NCBI RefSeq assembly: GCF_030035675.1
Contig: NC_084499.1
Coordinates: forward strand, 20,625,953 to 20,689,952
Length of the DNA: 64,000 nucleotides
Source: Rhineura floridana
Lineage: Eukaryota > Chordata > Lepidosauria > Squamata > Rhineuridae
Direction: 5' to 3'
The position numbers and the translations under genes are program-made. The notes under the pieces are model-generated. The model made no database searches. It saw only the letters and a list, made by a program, of their open reading frames with translations, and was not told where the DNA came from. Of the stretch, positions 34,045 to 44,590 are shown in pieces (the stretch's first letter is position 1; each line of letters begins with the position of its first letter).

Positions 34045-34290
34045 AACCAGGGCTGGGAAACCTGTAGCCCTCCAGATGCTGTTCGACTCAAACGCCTTTC
34101 ACTCTGATCATGGGGGTGCTTTATTCAGTGAGACAGTCCACATTTTTGCTGCTACCAAAAGCTGCATTCTTGGCTTTTATGAAATATAGTAAGGGCTTCC
34201 AGATGTTTTGGACTACAATTCCCATCAGCCATCAGCTGGGGCTGATGGGAGTTGTAACCCAAAACATCTGGAAGGCCCAGGCTTGGCAAA
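34045..34290. mobile_element. two family B palindromic elements
   Basis: A partial copy begins CCAGGGCTGGGAAACCTGTA (34045-34125). A second, at 34190-34290, is a tight palindrome: CTTCCAGATGTTTTGGACTA and CCCATCAGCCATCAGC are answered by GGGGCTGATGGGAGTTGTAA and CAAAACATCTGGAAG. Confidence 0.7.
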
Positions 34291-34554
34291 TGCTGACATA
34301 TACATCATGCGTAGAAATTTCCCAGAGAATAGATCTGCTGCCCTCTCCTGTTCACTTGGGGCTATTCTGTTTCATCTTCTGAATATTGTTTTTTTAAGGC
34401 AGAGGGATTTTATTTTATTTAACTTGAAGGATAAAAACAGATCAGCAGGAATAACTGTGTGCATTCTCCTGTCCCGGAACTATGTTTATCTGCAACTCGT
34501 CTGTCAAAATCAATGTGGACTAGGAACATGAAAGGCTTACACTTTATACTTATT

Positions 34555-34820
34555 CATTGTGACTGTCTAACTCAGTACTGTTAACGGCTCTCCATGGTTA
34601 CAAGATTTCCCTTACCTGGAGATGCCATTGGGGATTGAACCCAGGGCCTTATGTGTTCAATGCAGGTGTTCTATGCCTGAGCTATAGCTTTTCCCTTAAA
34701 AACAAAATAAGATTCTAGTTCTCATAGTTCTGAAGAAACGGCTGAATTAAATGAGGACATCTAAAGGTGCCTTATATCTATTCAGACCTTTGGTCCATCC
34801 AGCTGAGTATTATCAACACT
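34555..34820 (-). repeat. two MIR-like SINE pieces, minus orientation
   Basis: CTTACCTGGAGATGCCATTG, GGATTGAACCCAGGGCCTTA and TTCTATGCCTGAGCTATAGC give the head of one copy. GGTGCCTTATATCTATTCAG and TTGGTCCATCCAGCTGAGTA give the 3' end of another. Confidence 0.7.
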
Positions 34821-35239
34821 GACTACCACTGGCTCTCAAATTCGCACTTTCTGAAACAATATGGAAACTGAAACACAGCCATCCTTCAAAATTTGCACTT
34901 ATCCGAATTTTCAGTGCAGTTTTGCAATGAAACAATGTTTACAGAAATTCACATTTTTATGGGGAAATGTGCATAAAAATGAATACATGAGTGAAAACAA
35001 CATACAAAAATGCATTATAGTAGGAGAAATTTGGTTGCAAAAAATGAGTGCATTAGCCAAAACTGCATACAAAAATATATTTATTAGGAGAAATGCAGAC
35101 TAGAATGCCGAAGAATTTTCATGAGGATTTAAAAACAAATTCGCAAATTGCTACAGAAATGTGGAGAACCAAATTTAAGATTAGATAAATGAAAGAACCA
35201 AGACTGACAGGTCATTCCATCCATAGCATATATATCTGC

Positions 35240-35370
35240 TGGGACCCTGGGAATTGTAGAAGTGGGGGCGGGGCAACAAAGGTTCTATAACAAAGAATTC
35301 CCAGCTCTCTGGTCAAACCACAATTCCCAGGATTCCTTGGGGGAAGGCCTGACAGTTAAACTGTTGTGAC
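35240..35370. mobile_element. palindromic DNA element, family A (partial)
   Basis: CCCTGGGAATTGTAGAAGTG, then CACAATTCCCAGGATTCCTT and GCCTGACAGTTAAACTG; one arm and part of the centre are present. Confidence 0.6.
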
Positions 35371-36429
35371 ACCCATATAGCTTTGTACAGCCATCTTATA
35401 TGTGCCATCCCTCACACCCAAGCACATGTTTTGTTTTTTAAAGTCATGGCTGGCTTCCTACAGGAGTGGTGACTTCCCATCCTTTGCACCAAATCAGGAT
35501 TCTGTAAGTCAAGAGCCACCGGGAACAATCTGTTAGTTTGTTAAATCTGCCTTTTGTACTTAACTAGCCAAAAAAGAGAGAAGAGAGTAAGGTTCTTGGG
35601 ACACTATACCTCGGGCGGTTCCTTTTCTGCACGTGTCCGTTCAGCCACTTTCAGGTGTTTCTTTATTGCTCTTCAACTATTAAAAAAAAAAATCAGCAAA
35701 AAACAAAACAATAAAACAATTCAACAAAATCCAACAGCAATAAAAAGCAATCTAAGGGGATATAAAGCCAAGGAAGGAGACTCAGCCACCGCCACTGACC
35801 CAGTAAAAGGCTCTTGAGAATTCAAAAATGGTTTTTAAAAAAGCATTAGTTCCAACTGAACCGGGTTGTTCTGTAACCAGGGGGTTGCCCACTGCTACGG
35901 GCCTTCCCTCGGAAGCGACGGGCACCCCAGAGATGGACCTCTAATACATTAAAGTTCCAAGGAGGTTGAAATTGGGGAGTGACAGTCCTGCAGGTATTCA
36001 AACCGTTTAAGGGCAGGGCTGGGGATTTTTTTCCCAACCGAGGGCTGCGTTTCCCCATGAACAACTTTCCAGGGGCCGCTTGCCAGCGATGGGCAGGGCC
36101 AGAGTGGGCAGAGCAACAGATATGGCTCTTCTATTGACTTTTGCTATTGACTTTCAGGAGGATGTTGAAGACATGCCTGTTTACCCAGGCACTTGATGGC
36201 ATCCCCAAGACCACTGACGAAGTGTTTTTTACCTGTGCTGTAACAGGGCACACATGTATACAAAACAATTGAACAAGAAAAAGAAACGCAAACGAAAAAG
36301 AGTTACAAACATTCCCAAACACAACTGCAGTTAAGAATATTCTAAAACACAGCTTGAAAACATTCTTTCATTGGTGACCTTCAGGCGGCCAGGAACAGTC
36401 CCCTTCACCCATCAAACGCCGGGATGAAC

Positions 36430-36939
36430 AGGAATGCTTTCAAATTCCCCAGCGCCCCCTGGAGATGCCACGACAAACGGCCCGCATGCCAAGCCGCTGC
36501 TCTGCCTCGGAGCCCGCCCCCATATGCTGCCGATGCCCCCGCCCGCGCCGGGTCTAAGGGCCTCCCCCCCCCAGGAAAGAGCCAGGCGCCCAGCTCCCCC
36601 CCCTCCCCCTCTCCCCCACCCTTTCGCCGTCTCCCCCGCGCGCTCCCTCCGCTTTGGCCCTCTGGAGCTTCCGGCGGGCCGCGCGGGCTCCCCGGCCAGG
36701 CCGGGCTTAGCGCGCACGAAGGGGCGGGCGGAGCAGCCCCAGAGGCGGCGCCGAGGACGGGAGGGCTCCAGCCCAACAGCCCCCGCCTCCTGCCGCTGCC
36801 AGTCGTGGGTGGAGAGGCCCGCAGCTCCGCCCGTCGGCGCGCTCGCCTCGCCCCTCCGCCGCCGCGGCCGTAGCGTAGAGACCGACGGCAACGCCGGGCC
36901 CAGCAGGCTGCCCGCGGCCGTGCGCCCCGACGGAGGCAG
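36430..36939 (+). promoter_or_regulatory. BRD3OS: CpG island and probable first exon of BRD3OS
   Basis: GC- and CG-rich sequence runs from about 36430 to 36990. A consensus donor CAGGTGAGT has its exon end at 36939, giving a plausible untranslated first exon within the last 100-150 bases. Plus-strand orientation and distance (2.7 kb upstream of the coding frame) suit BRD3OS, which in mammals also starts between VAV2 and BRD3. The start of transcription is not visible. Long open frames on both strands here are products of GC content. Confidence 0.6.
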
Positions 36940-37719
36940 GTGAGTGGCGGCGCGCCGGGCGGGGAGGAGAAGCGAAGGGGGATCAAGGCAGTGTGTCTCT
37001 CTCTCCCCCCCACAATTTCCCCAGCCTTAGGGTTGAATCCATTTGCATCCTACTTCAGAGTCGATCCATTGGAGTGAAAGGGGCTAAGTCAGCCGTGAGC
37101 ATCCATTTCGGTGGGATGCGTAGGATTGGCATGGGATAGATCCCAAAGAGGGAGTTTCTTGTCTTCCTCTCTCGCGTAGAGAGGAGGCACTCAGTGTGTG
37201 CCCAGAAGCTGGGCTCCGCGAGGGGCTACTAGAGCGGCCCTGGCCTCCTTTATGTGTGTGTGGGGGGGGCGCCCTTGCATGCCAAGTCAAGCAATCAGTC
37301 GTCCTCTTTTTTCTCTCCAATCAACCAATAGGAAAGCATCAGATAAACTCGACTGAGGTACACTGAGGTGGCCTCAGCATGCACAACCGAAGGTGGCATC
37401 CATCCAAGTTCCACTCAAGAGTAGGCCCATGGAAATTAATGCAGCCATGCCCAGCAGCTGCAGTGGATCTACGCTGCCAAGGGCTGACCCAGGATGCAGC
37501 CTTACAGTTTCAGACAGCCACTTTTGCTTAACCAATGTGGTTGTTGTTATTAAATGTATTCCCCACCCTTCACCCGCAGGTCCCAGGGTGGGTTACAACT
37601 TTTTAAAAAGTTCTGTTTTAAAAGCCTGCAGGGTGGGCCCTTCTTTATTTCCACTGACCAAAACATCACAAAAGAGGGCGCAGGCTTCTGAGGCCATCAG
37701 GACTCCTCGTTAGTTAGGA

Positions 37720-37910
37720 AGGGGACCATAGCTCAGTGAGCAGAGCATCCACTTTGCAGGCAGAAGGGCCCCGGTTCAGTCCCCAATAACATCTCCAAGG
37801 AGGGCTGAAAGAGACGGCCTGCCTGAAACCCTGGAGAGCGGCTGCCAGTTAGTGTAGACAATACTGCGCTAGATGGACCAGTGGTCTGACTCAGTTTCAG
37901 GCAGCTCCCA
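37720..37910 (+). repeat. MIR-like SINE (nearly complete)
   Basis: GGACCATAGCTCAGTGAGCA is the A-box head, followed by CCCGGTTCAGTCCCCAATAA, CCTGCCTGAAACCCTGGAGA and CTAGATGGACCAGTGGTCTG. It is among the best preserved copies. Confidence 0.85.
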
Positions 37911-38364
37911 GTATTCGCAGGCGGGGTTGCGGTGGGGAACTGGCTTGGCCTTAACCTGTAATGTCTGCATTGTATTTGTTTTTTAAATAAGCTGCTTAGA
38001 AGAAAATACCTTCCCTTCTGTAAGGCAGAAACCCCACACATCTCTGCATTTTAGAAAACTCCCTGTTAACAAAAAAGCAACCACCCTTGCAAGCCCTGTA
38101 GGATAGAAATCCACACTTCTGGAAAGAGGCAGTTCACCTAACCTTTTTGTTTAAGGCAGGCCAGGCCAGGCACGCAGCTTGGTTATGTATGTTTGTATTT
38201 AAAATCTATTGATTTTATGTGTGTTTTGATTACGTCTACTTGTTTTTGAAGTCTTGTTTTTTATCAGTATTTTCTTCTAAATATTTCATACTGCTTTATG
38301 TAAACCACTTAGAGGTTTATTGATTAAGCAATCTATAGACTTTGTTAGATGCACAAAACAAATA

Positions 38365-38720
38365 ACTCAGTATTGTCTACACAGACTGGCAGGGGCTCTC
38401 CACATTTTCAGAGGGGGTCTTACTTGGAGGTGCCAGGGGTTGAACCTGGGGCCTTCTGTGTGCAGAGCAGATGCTCTACCACTGAACTTCAGCCCTGCTT
38501 GGGGGCAGGGCTGTGGCTCAGTGGTAGAGTCCATGCTTTGCATGGAAAAGGGCCCAGAGTCAATCCCTGGCATCTCCAAGTCGGACCTCCTGGGAACACT
38601 TGGGAGAGCCACTGCCAAGCAGTGTAGTCAACACTAAGCTACATGGACCATTGTTCTGGCTCTATATAAGGCAGCTTCCTATGTTCCTATTTAATTCTTC
38701 AGAACGATTGAGGACTAGAA
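38365..38720. repeat. head-to-head pair of MIR-like SINEs
   Basis: The left copy (38365-38500) is on the minus strand, ending with CAGATGCTCTACCACTGAAC. The right copy (38505-38720) is on the plus strand, starting GGGCTGTGGCTCAGTGGTAG. The tRNA-like heads meet within a few bases, so the two promoters point away from each other and the transcript of either strand could fold into a long duplex. Confidence 0.85.
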
Positions 38721-39482
38721 TCTTACTCTATGTACGTAAGCTCCATGGTTGAGAATGCTCAATAAAGCTCACTCATTTTATGTCTGTGCTACGCTCCTGC
38801 ACTCTGGTAGCCTAACAGTCTGATTGTTCTGCAGATTCTTCCTTGCCTAAAAGAAGATGAGCCAGATTTCATCCTGGCCTAGTCAGCAATAAGAAAAAGG
38901 AAAGACCCACAACTGGTTCTGGACACTGTCCTAGCATCTATCATCTTGGCACTTTCTCTCTGTGGAAACAGATGCACACCCAAATTAAAGGTGGCTCCCA
39001 TCCTCTGAGGAAGCTGAAGAATCACCGAAGCGTCCTCTGAGCAAGCTGAAGAATCAGGAAATGGAGATAATCGGATCCCTCCTCTGTTGGCCTACAAAAG
39101 TGCAGCCTCCGTCTCCAGTTCCCACTGTGGCTCCTGACATTTCCATGTTCTTTGGTCTCTGAAGGACCAAGAAATCAGGAGAGGAGCAAGTTCAGCAGGT
39201 GGACAAGATAGTCTGTGGAGGCAGGCTGAACGACGGAAAAAGACGGAACGACGGAAAAGAAGAAAAAACCTCATGGGGACTGGCCATTTCTTGCACCAGG
39301 CCTCTCCCACAGAGGTATGGCCCTTGCCATAAAAATAAAATAAGATTCTAGTCCTCATGGTTTTCCATAAAGAGCAGAATTAAGAGAACGTTTAGCCCTT
39401 CTGTGCTATATGAACCCTTAGAGATTTCTAGGACAGTGCTGATGAACTTGGTGGAGCAAGGTGTCCTCCTTTTTCTTCTCAG

Positions 39483-39645
39483 TCCAAAGCCTTGTGACGA
39501 TGTGGCCACAGCTGCAGCATTTTCCTGATGCGGTCACAGCCCTCCATTTCCGCTCCCTTTGCTGTGTCCCCTGCAAGGCTTGAGCTCTTCTTGAGAAACA
39601 GGAACAAGGCATCTTGGCTTTTAAGAGCAGCCTGTAGCTGCAGGG
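39483..39645 (+). other. BRD3OS: probable BRD3OS 5' UTR part of exon 2
   Basis: This lies between the strong acceptor at 39481-39482 and the BRD3OS ATG. It has no in-frame ATG convincingly competing with 39646 and no repeat. The boundary is an inference from splice-site strength. Confidence 0.45.
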
Positions 39646-39900
39646 ATGAGCGAGCGGCCGCCCCTGGCCGAGAAAGCCTTGTCAGAGGCCTATGCTCGCC
39701 TCCGGTACAGGGACACCTCCCTGCTCATCTGGCAGCAGCAGCAGCAAAAACTGGAGTCGCTTCCGCCGGGAACATACTTGAACCGGAGCCACAGCATGTG
39801 GTATTCGCAGTACGGAAACCAGGCCATCCTGGTCCGAGACAAGAACAAATTGGGCATTGCCAGGGATACTGGGCAGTCCAGATTTTGCACTGTGATGTAA
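39646..39900 (+). CDS. BRD3OS: BRD3OS small protein (84 aa) with CAAX-like tail
   Basis: The frame begins [20 protein letters not shown], contains [20 protein letters not shown] and [17 protein letters not shown] and ends [12 protein letters not shown]. It matches the human BRD3OS (LINC00094) product as I recall it over its full 84 residues. The protein is predicted soluble: no signal peptide or membrane span is visible. There is a glutamine run (QQQQQ) and a basic, tyrosine-rich centre. The last four residues, CTVM, satisfy the CAAX rule with Met at the end, the form preferred by farnesyltransferase. The ATG has G at -3. The frame lies wholly in one exon, and the gene converges with BRD3. 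The function of the family is not known to me. Confidence 0.93.
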   Translation: MSERPPLAEKALSEAYARLRYRDTSLLIWQQQQQKLESLPPGTYLNRSHSMWYSQYGNQAILVRDKNKLGIARDTGQSRFCTVM

Positions 39901-40189
39901 TTTCAGTGTTATGTGTGTGTGTGCGTTTAAGCAGTGGTTCCACTTATCTTCTTGGGAAGTTTTGGGTGCTGTTTCCACAACGACTTGGCAAAAATGGATT
40001 TTGAGGAGCCTCAAACAGGCTTACCTACACCCTCCGAGAAACAGCACCAGTTCCAAAATGCCGTGCCGCCTCTCCGCTCCACACTTGCAAGGGAGGGCGT
40101 ATCAGTGGCAGAAGTTGCACCAGTAGCCAGGAAGTCCAGTTAAAAATTGTCTGTTTGTACGTGCGGTAGGATCAAGCAGTCAACCTTTT

Positions 40190-40334
40190 TTTCCCCCCTT
40201 GGACTGAACCGCTTCAGGGACGAGGGTTGCATGTGTGAATGCTGAACTTTCAAGGCACTGAAACACCTTGGACAGCTCCTTGAAAAGTTCAGACTAAAAC
40301 TCAAGAGTGGATTCCACTGATATGGAAGCACCAG
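40190..40334 (+). repeat. dispersed repeat family E (fragment)
   Basis: CACCTTGGACAGCTCCTTGA, AAGTTCAGACTAAAACTCAA and GAGTGGATTCCACTGATATG also appear, with changes, at 12728-12800 and 63770-63885. Class unknown. Confidence 0.5.
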
Positions 40335-40830
40335 GTGCCAATAAATAATAATAATAATAAATTTAATTTCTTCGTCGCCTATCTGGCCAATGGCCACTCT
40401 AGGCGACTTACAAAATTATTAAAATACAATTAATAAAATATAGTAATACAATAAAAACAATAGATCTACAACAACAATATTAAAACTGGGTAGGAGGCAT
40501 TACAATTATATCGATTAACCCTCCCCGGATACCCCGAAGGCCTGCTGAAAAAGCCAGGTCTTTAAGGCTTTCCGAAATACATTTAGGGAAGAGGCATGCC
40601 GGAGATCTTGTGGGAGGGAGTTCCAAAGAGTGGGGGCCGCCACTGAGAATGCCCTCTCTCTTGTACCCGCCAATCTGGCTGTTTTTGTCGGCGGGATTGA
40701 GAGAAGGCCCTGTGTGGCCGATCTTGTCAGGCGGCATAATTGGTGGCGTTGAAGGCGCTCCGTGAGATAAACTGGACAATGTACTATGGACAATGATGCA
40801 CTCAATCGCCCACATCCCTCACCAACACTT
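40335..40830 (-). repeat. L2-like LINE 3' end, minus orientation
   Basis: On the minus strand it encodes RAFSVAAPTLWNSLPQDLRH, and KALKTWLFQQAFG follows a few residues later. It ends in a 3' UTR terminating in (ATT)n near 40340. Read in the plus direction, that tail supplies an AATAAA close to where BRD3OS transcripts should end. The reading frame is open for 96 codons, so the copy is not very old. Confidence 0.8.
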
Positions 40831-41160
40831 ATGCTGTGGTGTAACTGTTATATGTGTGTGTGTGTGTATATATTTATTTAAAGGTTATTTATAGTGTTTG
40901 TTTTACTATCCCAGTCTGCAATATACTTCAGCAGGCAGAGGGCACAAGCTATCATGCCATAACCCTAACCCTTTTTTGAAGTATTGCAAGGAGATTTAAT
41001 TTGCGTTTCGCTTTCTATCTTTGCTTAAAAGCGCATGTGGATTCTCTGCTGTAAGATACAGACAAACAAAGCTGCATTCATCACACCCTTCTGCCCCTGT
41101 ACCTCCAAGGTTTCCAAACGTGTATTACAGAAGTGCTCTGAAAAATCGGGTCTTTGTTCC

Positions 41161-44100
41161 TTTATTTTTTTTTCCAAACTGTTCTACTTTAAAACAAGAT
41201 ACAGAGAAAGAGAATGACCTGGAAAGGTACTAGGAATATACAAATAAAACATGCTTTATCTGGAAGTTACTAATACCTGTAAGTCCAAAATCTGTACAAA
41301 AAGAAATCAAACAACCCCCCCCCCCAAAAAAAATCCCTCACCCACCCACCACAAAAAATCGAATACACACATAAGGAATAAGCCCCAGCACAGGGAACTA
41401 TCAAAGATCCATAGCACCTGTTGGTTAAAAAGTCATTACATTTAAATAAAAAGGACTCCCAATTCTTTAGAGCTTGGTTTGTTTGCCTTTTCTTTAAAAA
41501 AAGACAAATTGCATTTTTTTTCTGCTGCTGCTGCTGAAAATGCAGGATACATTTTTAAGTGACCAATGGTGTTAATAAATAAAGTATTTCTATATACATG
41601 AGAGAAAAAAACAAGGGACAGTCAATTCTGGAGTGTGTCATTTGCAAAAAGTGCAGGTTCTCCAGTTCAGGCTGGAGAGAATATAACTTCTAGAAAAAAC
41701 TGATGAACCTTACAAAAAAGTATTTCCCGGCCACCTCCCTTCCCACAGTGTACCTACCCCCCTCCCCGCGTGCAACACACGCACCCCCCAAGCCTTGAGG
41801 TAAAAGGTTTGATTATTTGGGAACCTGCACTTTCATGACACAGAAGCAGCTTTCCATCCTAAGAGCTTCTTTTTGCTGTTGCAAACAACGGTTAACAAGG
41901 AAACAAGATTTGACCGCTCACCTTCAACCCTTAACCAGATCTTCGTTTGGGCCATGCAGCGCCTCAAAACGTAAGCAGGGAATGTGCCAACATGGTTTTT
42001 TTAAAAAAATTAAAATCAACTGTTACGCCTTGCGCAAGAGACTGGTTCTATGGGGTAGTATTCAGTGCTATTCAGGAGTTGAAATTAATACGTATATGAC
42101 TAACTTCGGTTCATTAGAATTTAGTTGAATACGACTCATGGTCTCCACATCCACACTGTACATTTAAAGCACTATCATAACCACTTTAAACGGCTTCCCT
42201 CTCAGGGTGCTGAGAGTTGTTAGTTACCTCCCATTCCTTTCCCAGAGCTCCCTGGGAAAGAGGGATTGATTGTTAAACTACTTGGGGAATTTAGCTCTGG
42301 GAGAGGAATAAGGGGGTCTCCGAACAACTCTCTGCACCTTGAACAAACTACAGTGACCAGGATTCTTGAGGGGGAAGAAGCCGTGACTGTTTAAAGAGGT
42401 ATCATAATGTTTTAAAAGCATGAGGCCTGAGAAATGGGGTCGTGGAATACTATCAGGGCAGGAAACGTGATGCCCTGAAGATGTGGTTGAACTCTCATCC
42501 TACCTGACCATTGGTTATCCTGGCTGGGTCTGATGGGAGCTGAAATCCAGCAATATCTGAAGGGCTCTACTTTGTCTCCTTCAAATCTAGGCACACCTTG
42601 TACTGTGCCAAATTAGCTTATAGCTCCAGACTGTCTACTGGCGAATTCCGGCTCCCATCGTCCACAACCGTCGGCCATGCTGGCTGGGGCTGACGGAAGT
42701 TGGGAGGCCCAACAACATCTGGACAGCGTTGCATCAGCAAGCCTCGGCTCTCGGGGCACTGTTGCCTTTCAGAGAAGCTTGCCGGCTCTTCCTTGTCTTG
42801 AAGGAACACCGCAGTTCCTCTGGGCAGAGCTTGAGTTCGTAGTCTATCTGAGCTTCCCCAAAGTAGGTCACATGCAGGCAGGATGATCAACACAGACACC
42901 TGCTAAAGTGTGTTCTTCCCCCTCAAAAAAAAAAACAAAACCCACAGAAGCGCATAGACACCACACAAGCAGGGCGATTAAACTGACAGTACATAGAAAA
43001 GGTCCCAAGTAACAGACGGACTGGGCTTAGAGTTTTTTTAAAAAAGCCATCACTGCAGAATATTGCTCAACATTAAAAAAAAAACCAGGCAAAACTGGTA
43101 GGGATTGCATTTTCCTCCACTGCGGCCCCCATCCCACCCCAAAAGGTTTGCAGATTGCAAGCACAAGATCCACGGGGCTCACACACAGCTCTGCACCAGC
43201 AGGGGCTGTACTATTTCATTCTGCGAAATGGGCACATGCCCCATGCACTCACAGTGGGGCTGGACCATTCCCAGTTTTTTTTTAAGAGCTACTGCTTGTG
43301 ATGCACATCGTGCAGCTCACAGCCCTCCACCACACTCTGTGAGCACACCCAGAGTTACTAGGGCCCACCCCTTTCCATCCCCCAGCCACCCAAAGTTGGT
43401 TTCTGTTTGCTTGTTTGTTTTTTCAGTTATTTCATTTGCCAACTTTAATAGGTCAGCCAACCTCTCAAGAACTTTTCATAACAGGAGCAGAAATCTCTAT
43501 ATCAATTTCTCTTTTAAAAAAAAAGTTAGAAAGAAACGTCTAAAAAGGTACATTTTTAAAAAACAATCCACAGTATATGAGCTTTTTCTTCTTCCCTCTT
43601 ATACATAATTAAATGATCTTCATCGTACATGGAGACAGCGGGCCTGATCCATTGGGAAAGTCTGCTGAAGGCCTCTTCACTCCCATCCAGGGAAATACTT
43701 GGGAGGCACACCTTTTTTTACAGCTCCCTCCATTTGAACAGGAGGGATTTGCGCACAGGAGACTTTTGCGGTGCATCAGGCCCCTGGAGGTTAGGAATAC
43801 TAGAGATAAAAACAAATACAATAAACTACTTCAAAAGCTAACATCTCTCAGATACAGTACCATTTTACAGAGAGTTCATCTCCTGCACCCCCTAATTTTA
43901 AAAGTTTTTGGGCCCTCCATCCCTGTCCATTTCATTGCAGAGACTGGTTAGTCTTGGGCCATATTAAAAAGGAACTTCCAAGAAGGGGGGGGGGAGAGAG
44001 AAGTTACCAAAAACAACCCCCCTTTATATTACACCTTGCAAACGTTTCTTTGCATCTCTCATTCAGAATTTCTGCATTTCTCATCACTGGCTGGCAAAAG

Positions 44101-44474
44101 ACATTTTTAAAAAAGTTTTAGAGACTTTCAGCAAAGCAAATGACTTGCCTTAAAGTCTAGTCGGACACACACAGCACACACACACACAAAGATCTTTGAC
44201 CTAATGAAAGCAGGGAAGGGGTGGGAGGGAGAGGAAATCTAATTTTGGAAAGTTATCGTTTTATAACACTGGGGGGGGGAGTTTTAAAAGAGTGAAGAGG
44301 CCAAAACAAAAAACAAAAAACCACACCCGAGATGTAGAGCTGGTCCTGACAGAACAAAGCAGGCTGGTTCCTTTGTCTAAAAGGGCAAGAAGGGAACACT
44401 GCACAGCTTCTGGGGTGGGTGCATGTGAGATGTCCGTTTGCCGCCCAGGGGCATTTTAAAAAGAGTCCATCATT
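41161..44474 (-). other. BRD3: probable BRD3 3' UTR
   Basis: The 3.3 kb downstream of the BRD3 stop codon on the minus strand are unusually poor in SINEs and LINEs compared with flanking DNA, as expected for a long exonic UTR. They contain A/T-rich tracts and two or three short DNA-element remnants (42145-42425, 42460-42730). A minus-strand AATAAA at 41166-41161, followed by T/G-rich sequence, is a reasonable end. Another AATAAA at 40878-40873 would bring BRD3 into contact with the LINE downstream of BRD3OS. Confidence 0.55.
42145..42425. mobile_element. palindromic DNA element, family A, in probable BRD3 3' UTR
   Basis: CCACACTGTACATTTAAAGC, CCACTTTAAACGGCTTCCCT, a centre near 42270 and the returning arm AAACTACAGTGACCAGGATT and GTGACTGTTTAAAGAGGTAT. 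Full length, with moderate divergence between arms. Confidence 0.75.
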
Positions 44475-44590
44475 TCATTCCGAATCGCTACTGTCCGAGC
44501 TGGATCCACTGGAACTGCTGCTCCCCGATTCCGAGGAGCTGCTACTGCTCAGGCGGGAAGGACCTCCGGAAGGGGCAGAGCCGGATTTTT
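44475..44590 (-). CDS. BRD3: BRD3 last coding exon: Ser-rich C-terminus
   Basis: Two bases complete a Glu codon. Then 37 codons and the stop TGA (44477-44475) follow: [20 protein letters not shown], then [17 protein letters not shown]. This is the serine-rich tail typical of BRD3. Acceptor TTCCTAG. Confidence 0.96.

Larger units (their letters stand above)
31641..36429. other. intergenic region between VAV2 and BRD3OS promoters
   Basis: About 4.8 kb separates the divergently arranged VAV2 and BRD3OS CpG islands. It is filled with SINEs, LINE ends (32190-32400, 32455-32690, 33600-33810), a family D piece and palindromic elements. No exon-like frame was found. The stretch 34830-35220 has A-rich reiterated AATGCAT/ACAAAAAT motifs that look like a degenerate simple repeat. 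Confidence 0.75.
36940..39482 (+). other. BRD3OS: probable BRD3OS intron
   Basis: The proposed intron runs from the GTGAGT donor at 36940 to an AG at 39481-39482 preceded by a strong pyrimidine tract (GTCCTCCTTTTTCTTCTCAG). It holds family C repeats (37020-37100), an L2-like 3' terminus in reverse (37530-37640), MIR-like SINEs (37720-37910; 38365-38720) and about 600 bases (38780-39330) without a repeat I recognise. An alternative acceptor, CAG at 39641-39643, is also possible. Confidence 0.5.

Noticed and set aside
36405-37013. Open frames of 149-202 residues on both strands in the BRD3OS CpG island
   Set aside because: GC-driven frames with no recognisable domain; the region is better explained as promoter and untranslated exon.
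38505-38580. tRNA-like sequence with A and B boxes
   Set aside because: It lacks a closing acceptor stem, continues into a SINE body, and recurs throughout the window; it is a SINE head, not a tRNA gene.
40515-40805. 96-residue frame that could be taken for a gene between BRD3OS and BRD3
   Set aside because: It contains the LWNSLP box of an L2-like LINE and ends in a LINE 3' UTR.
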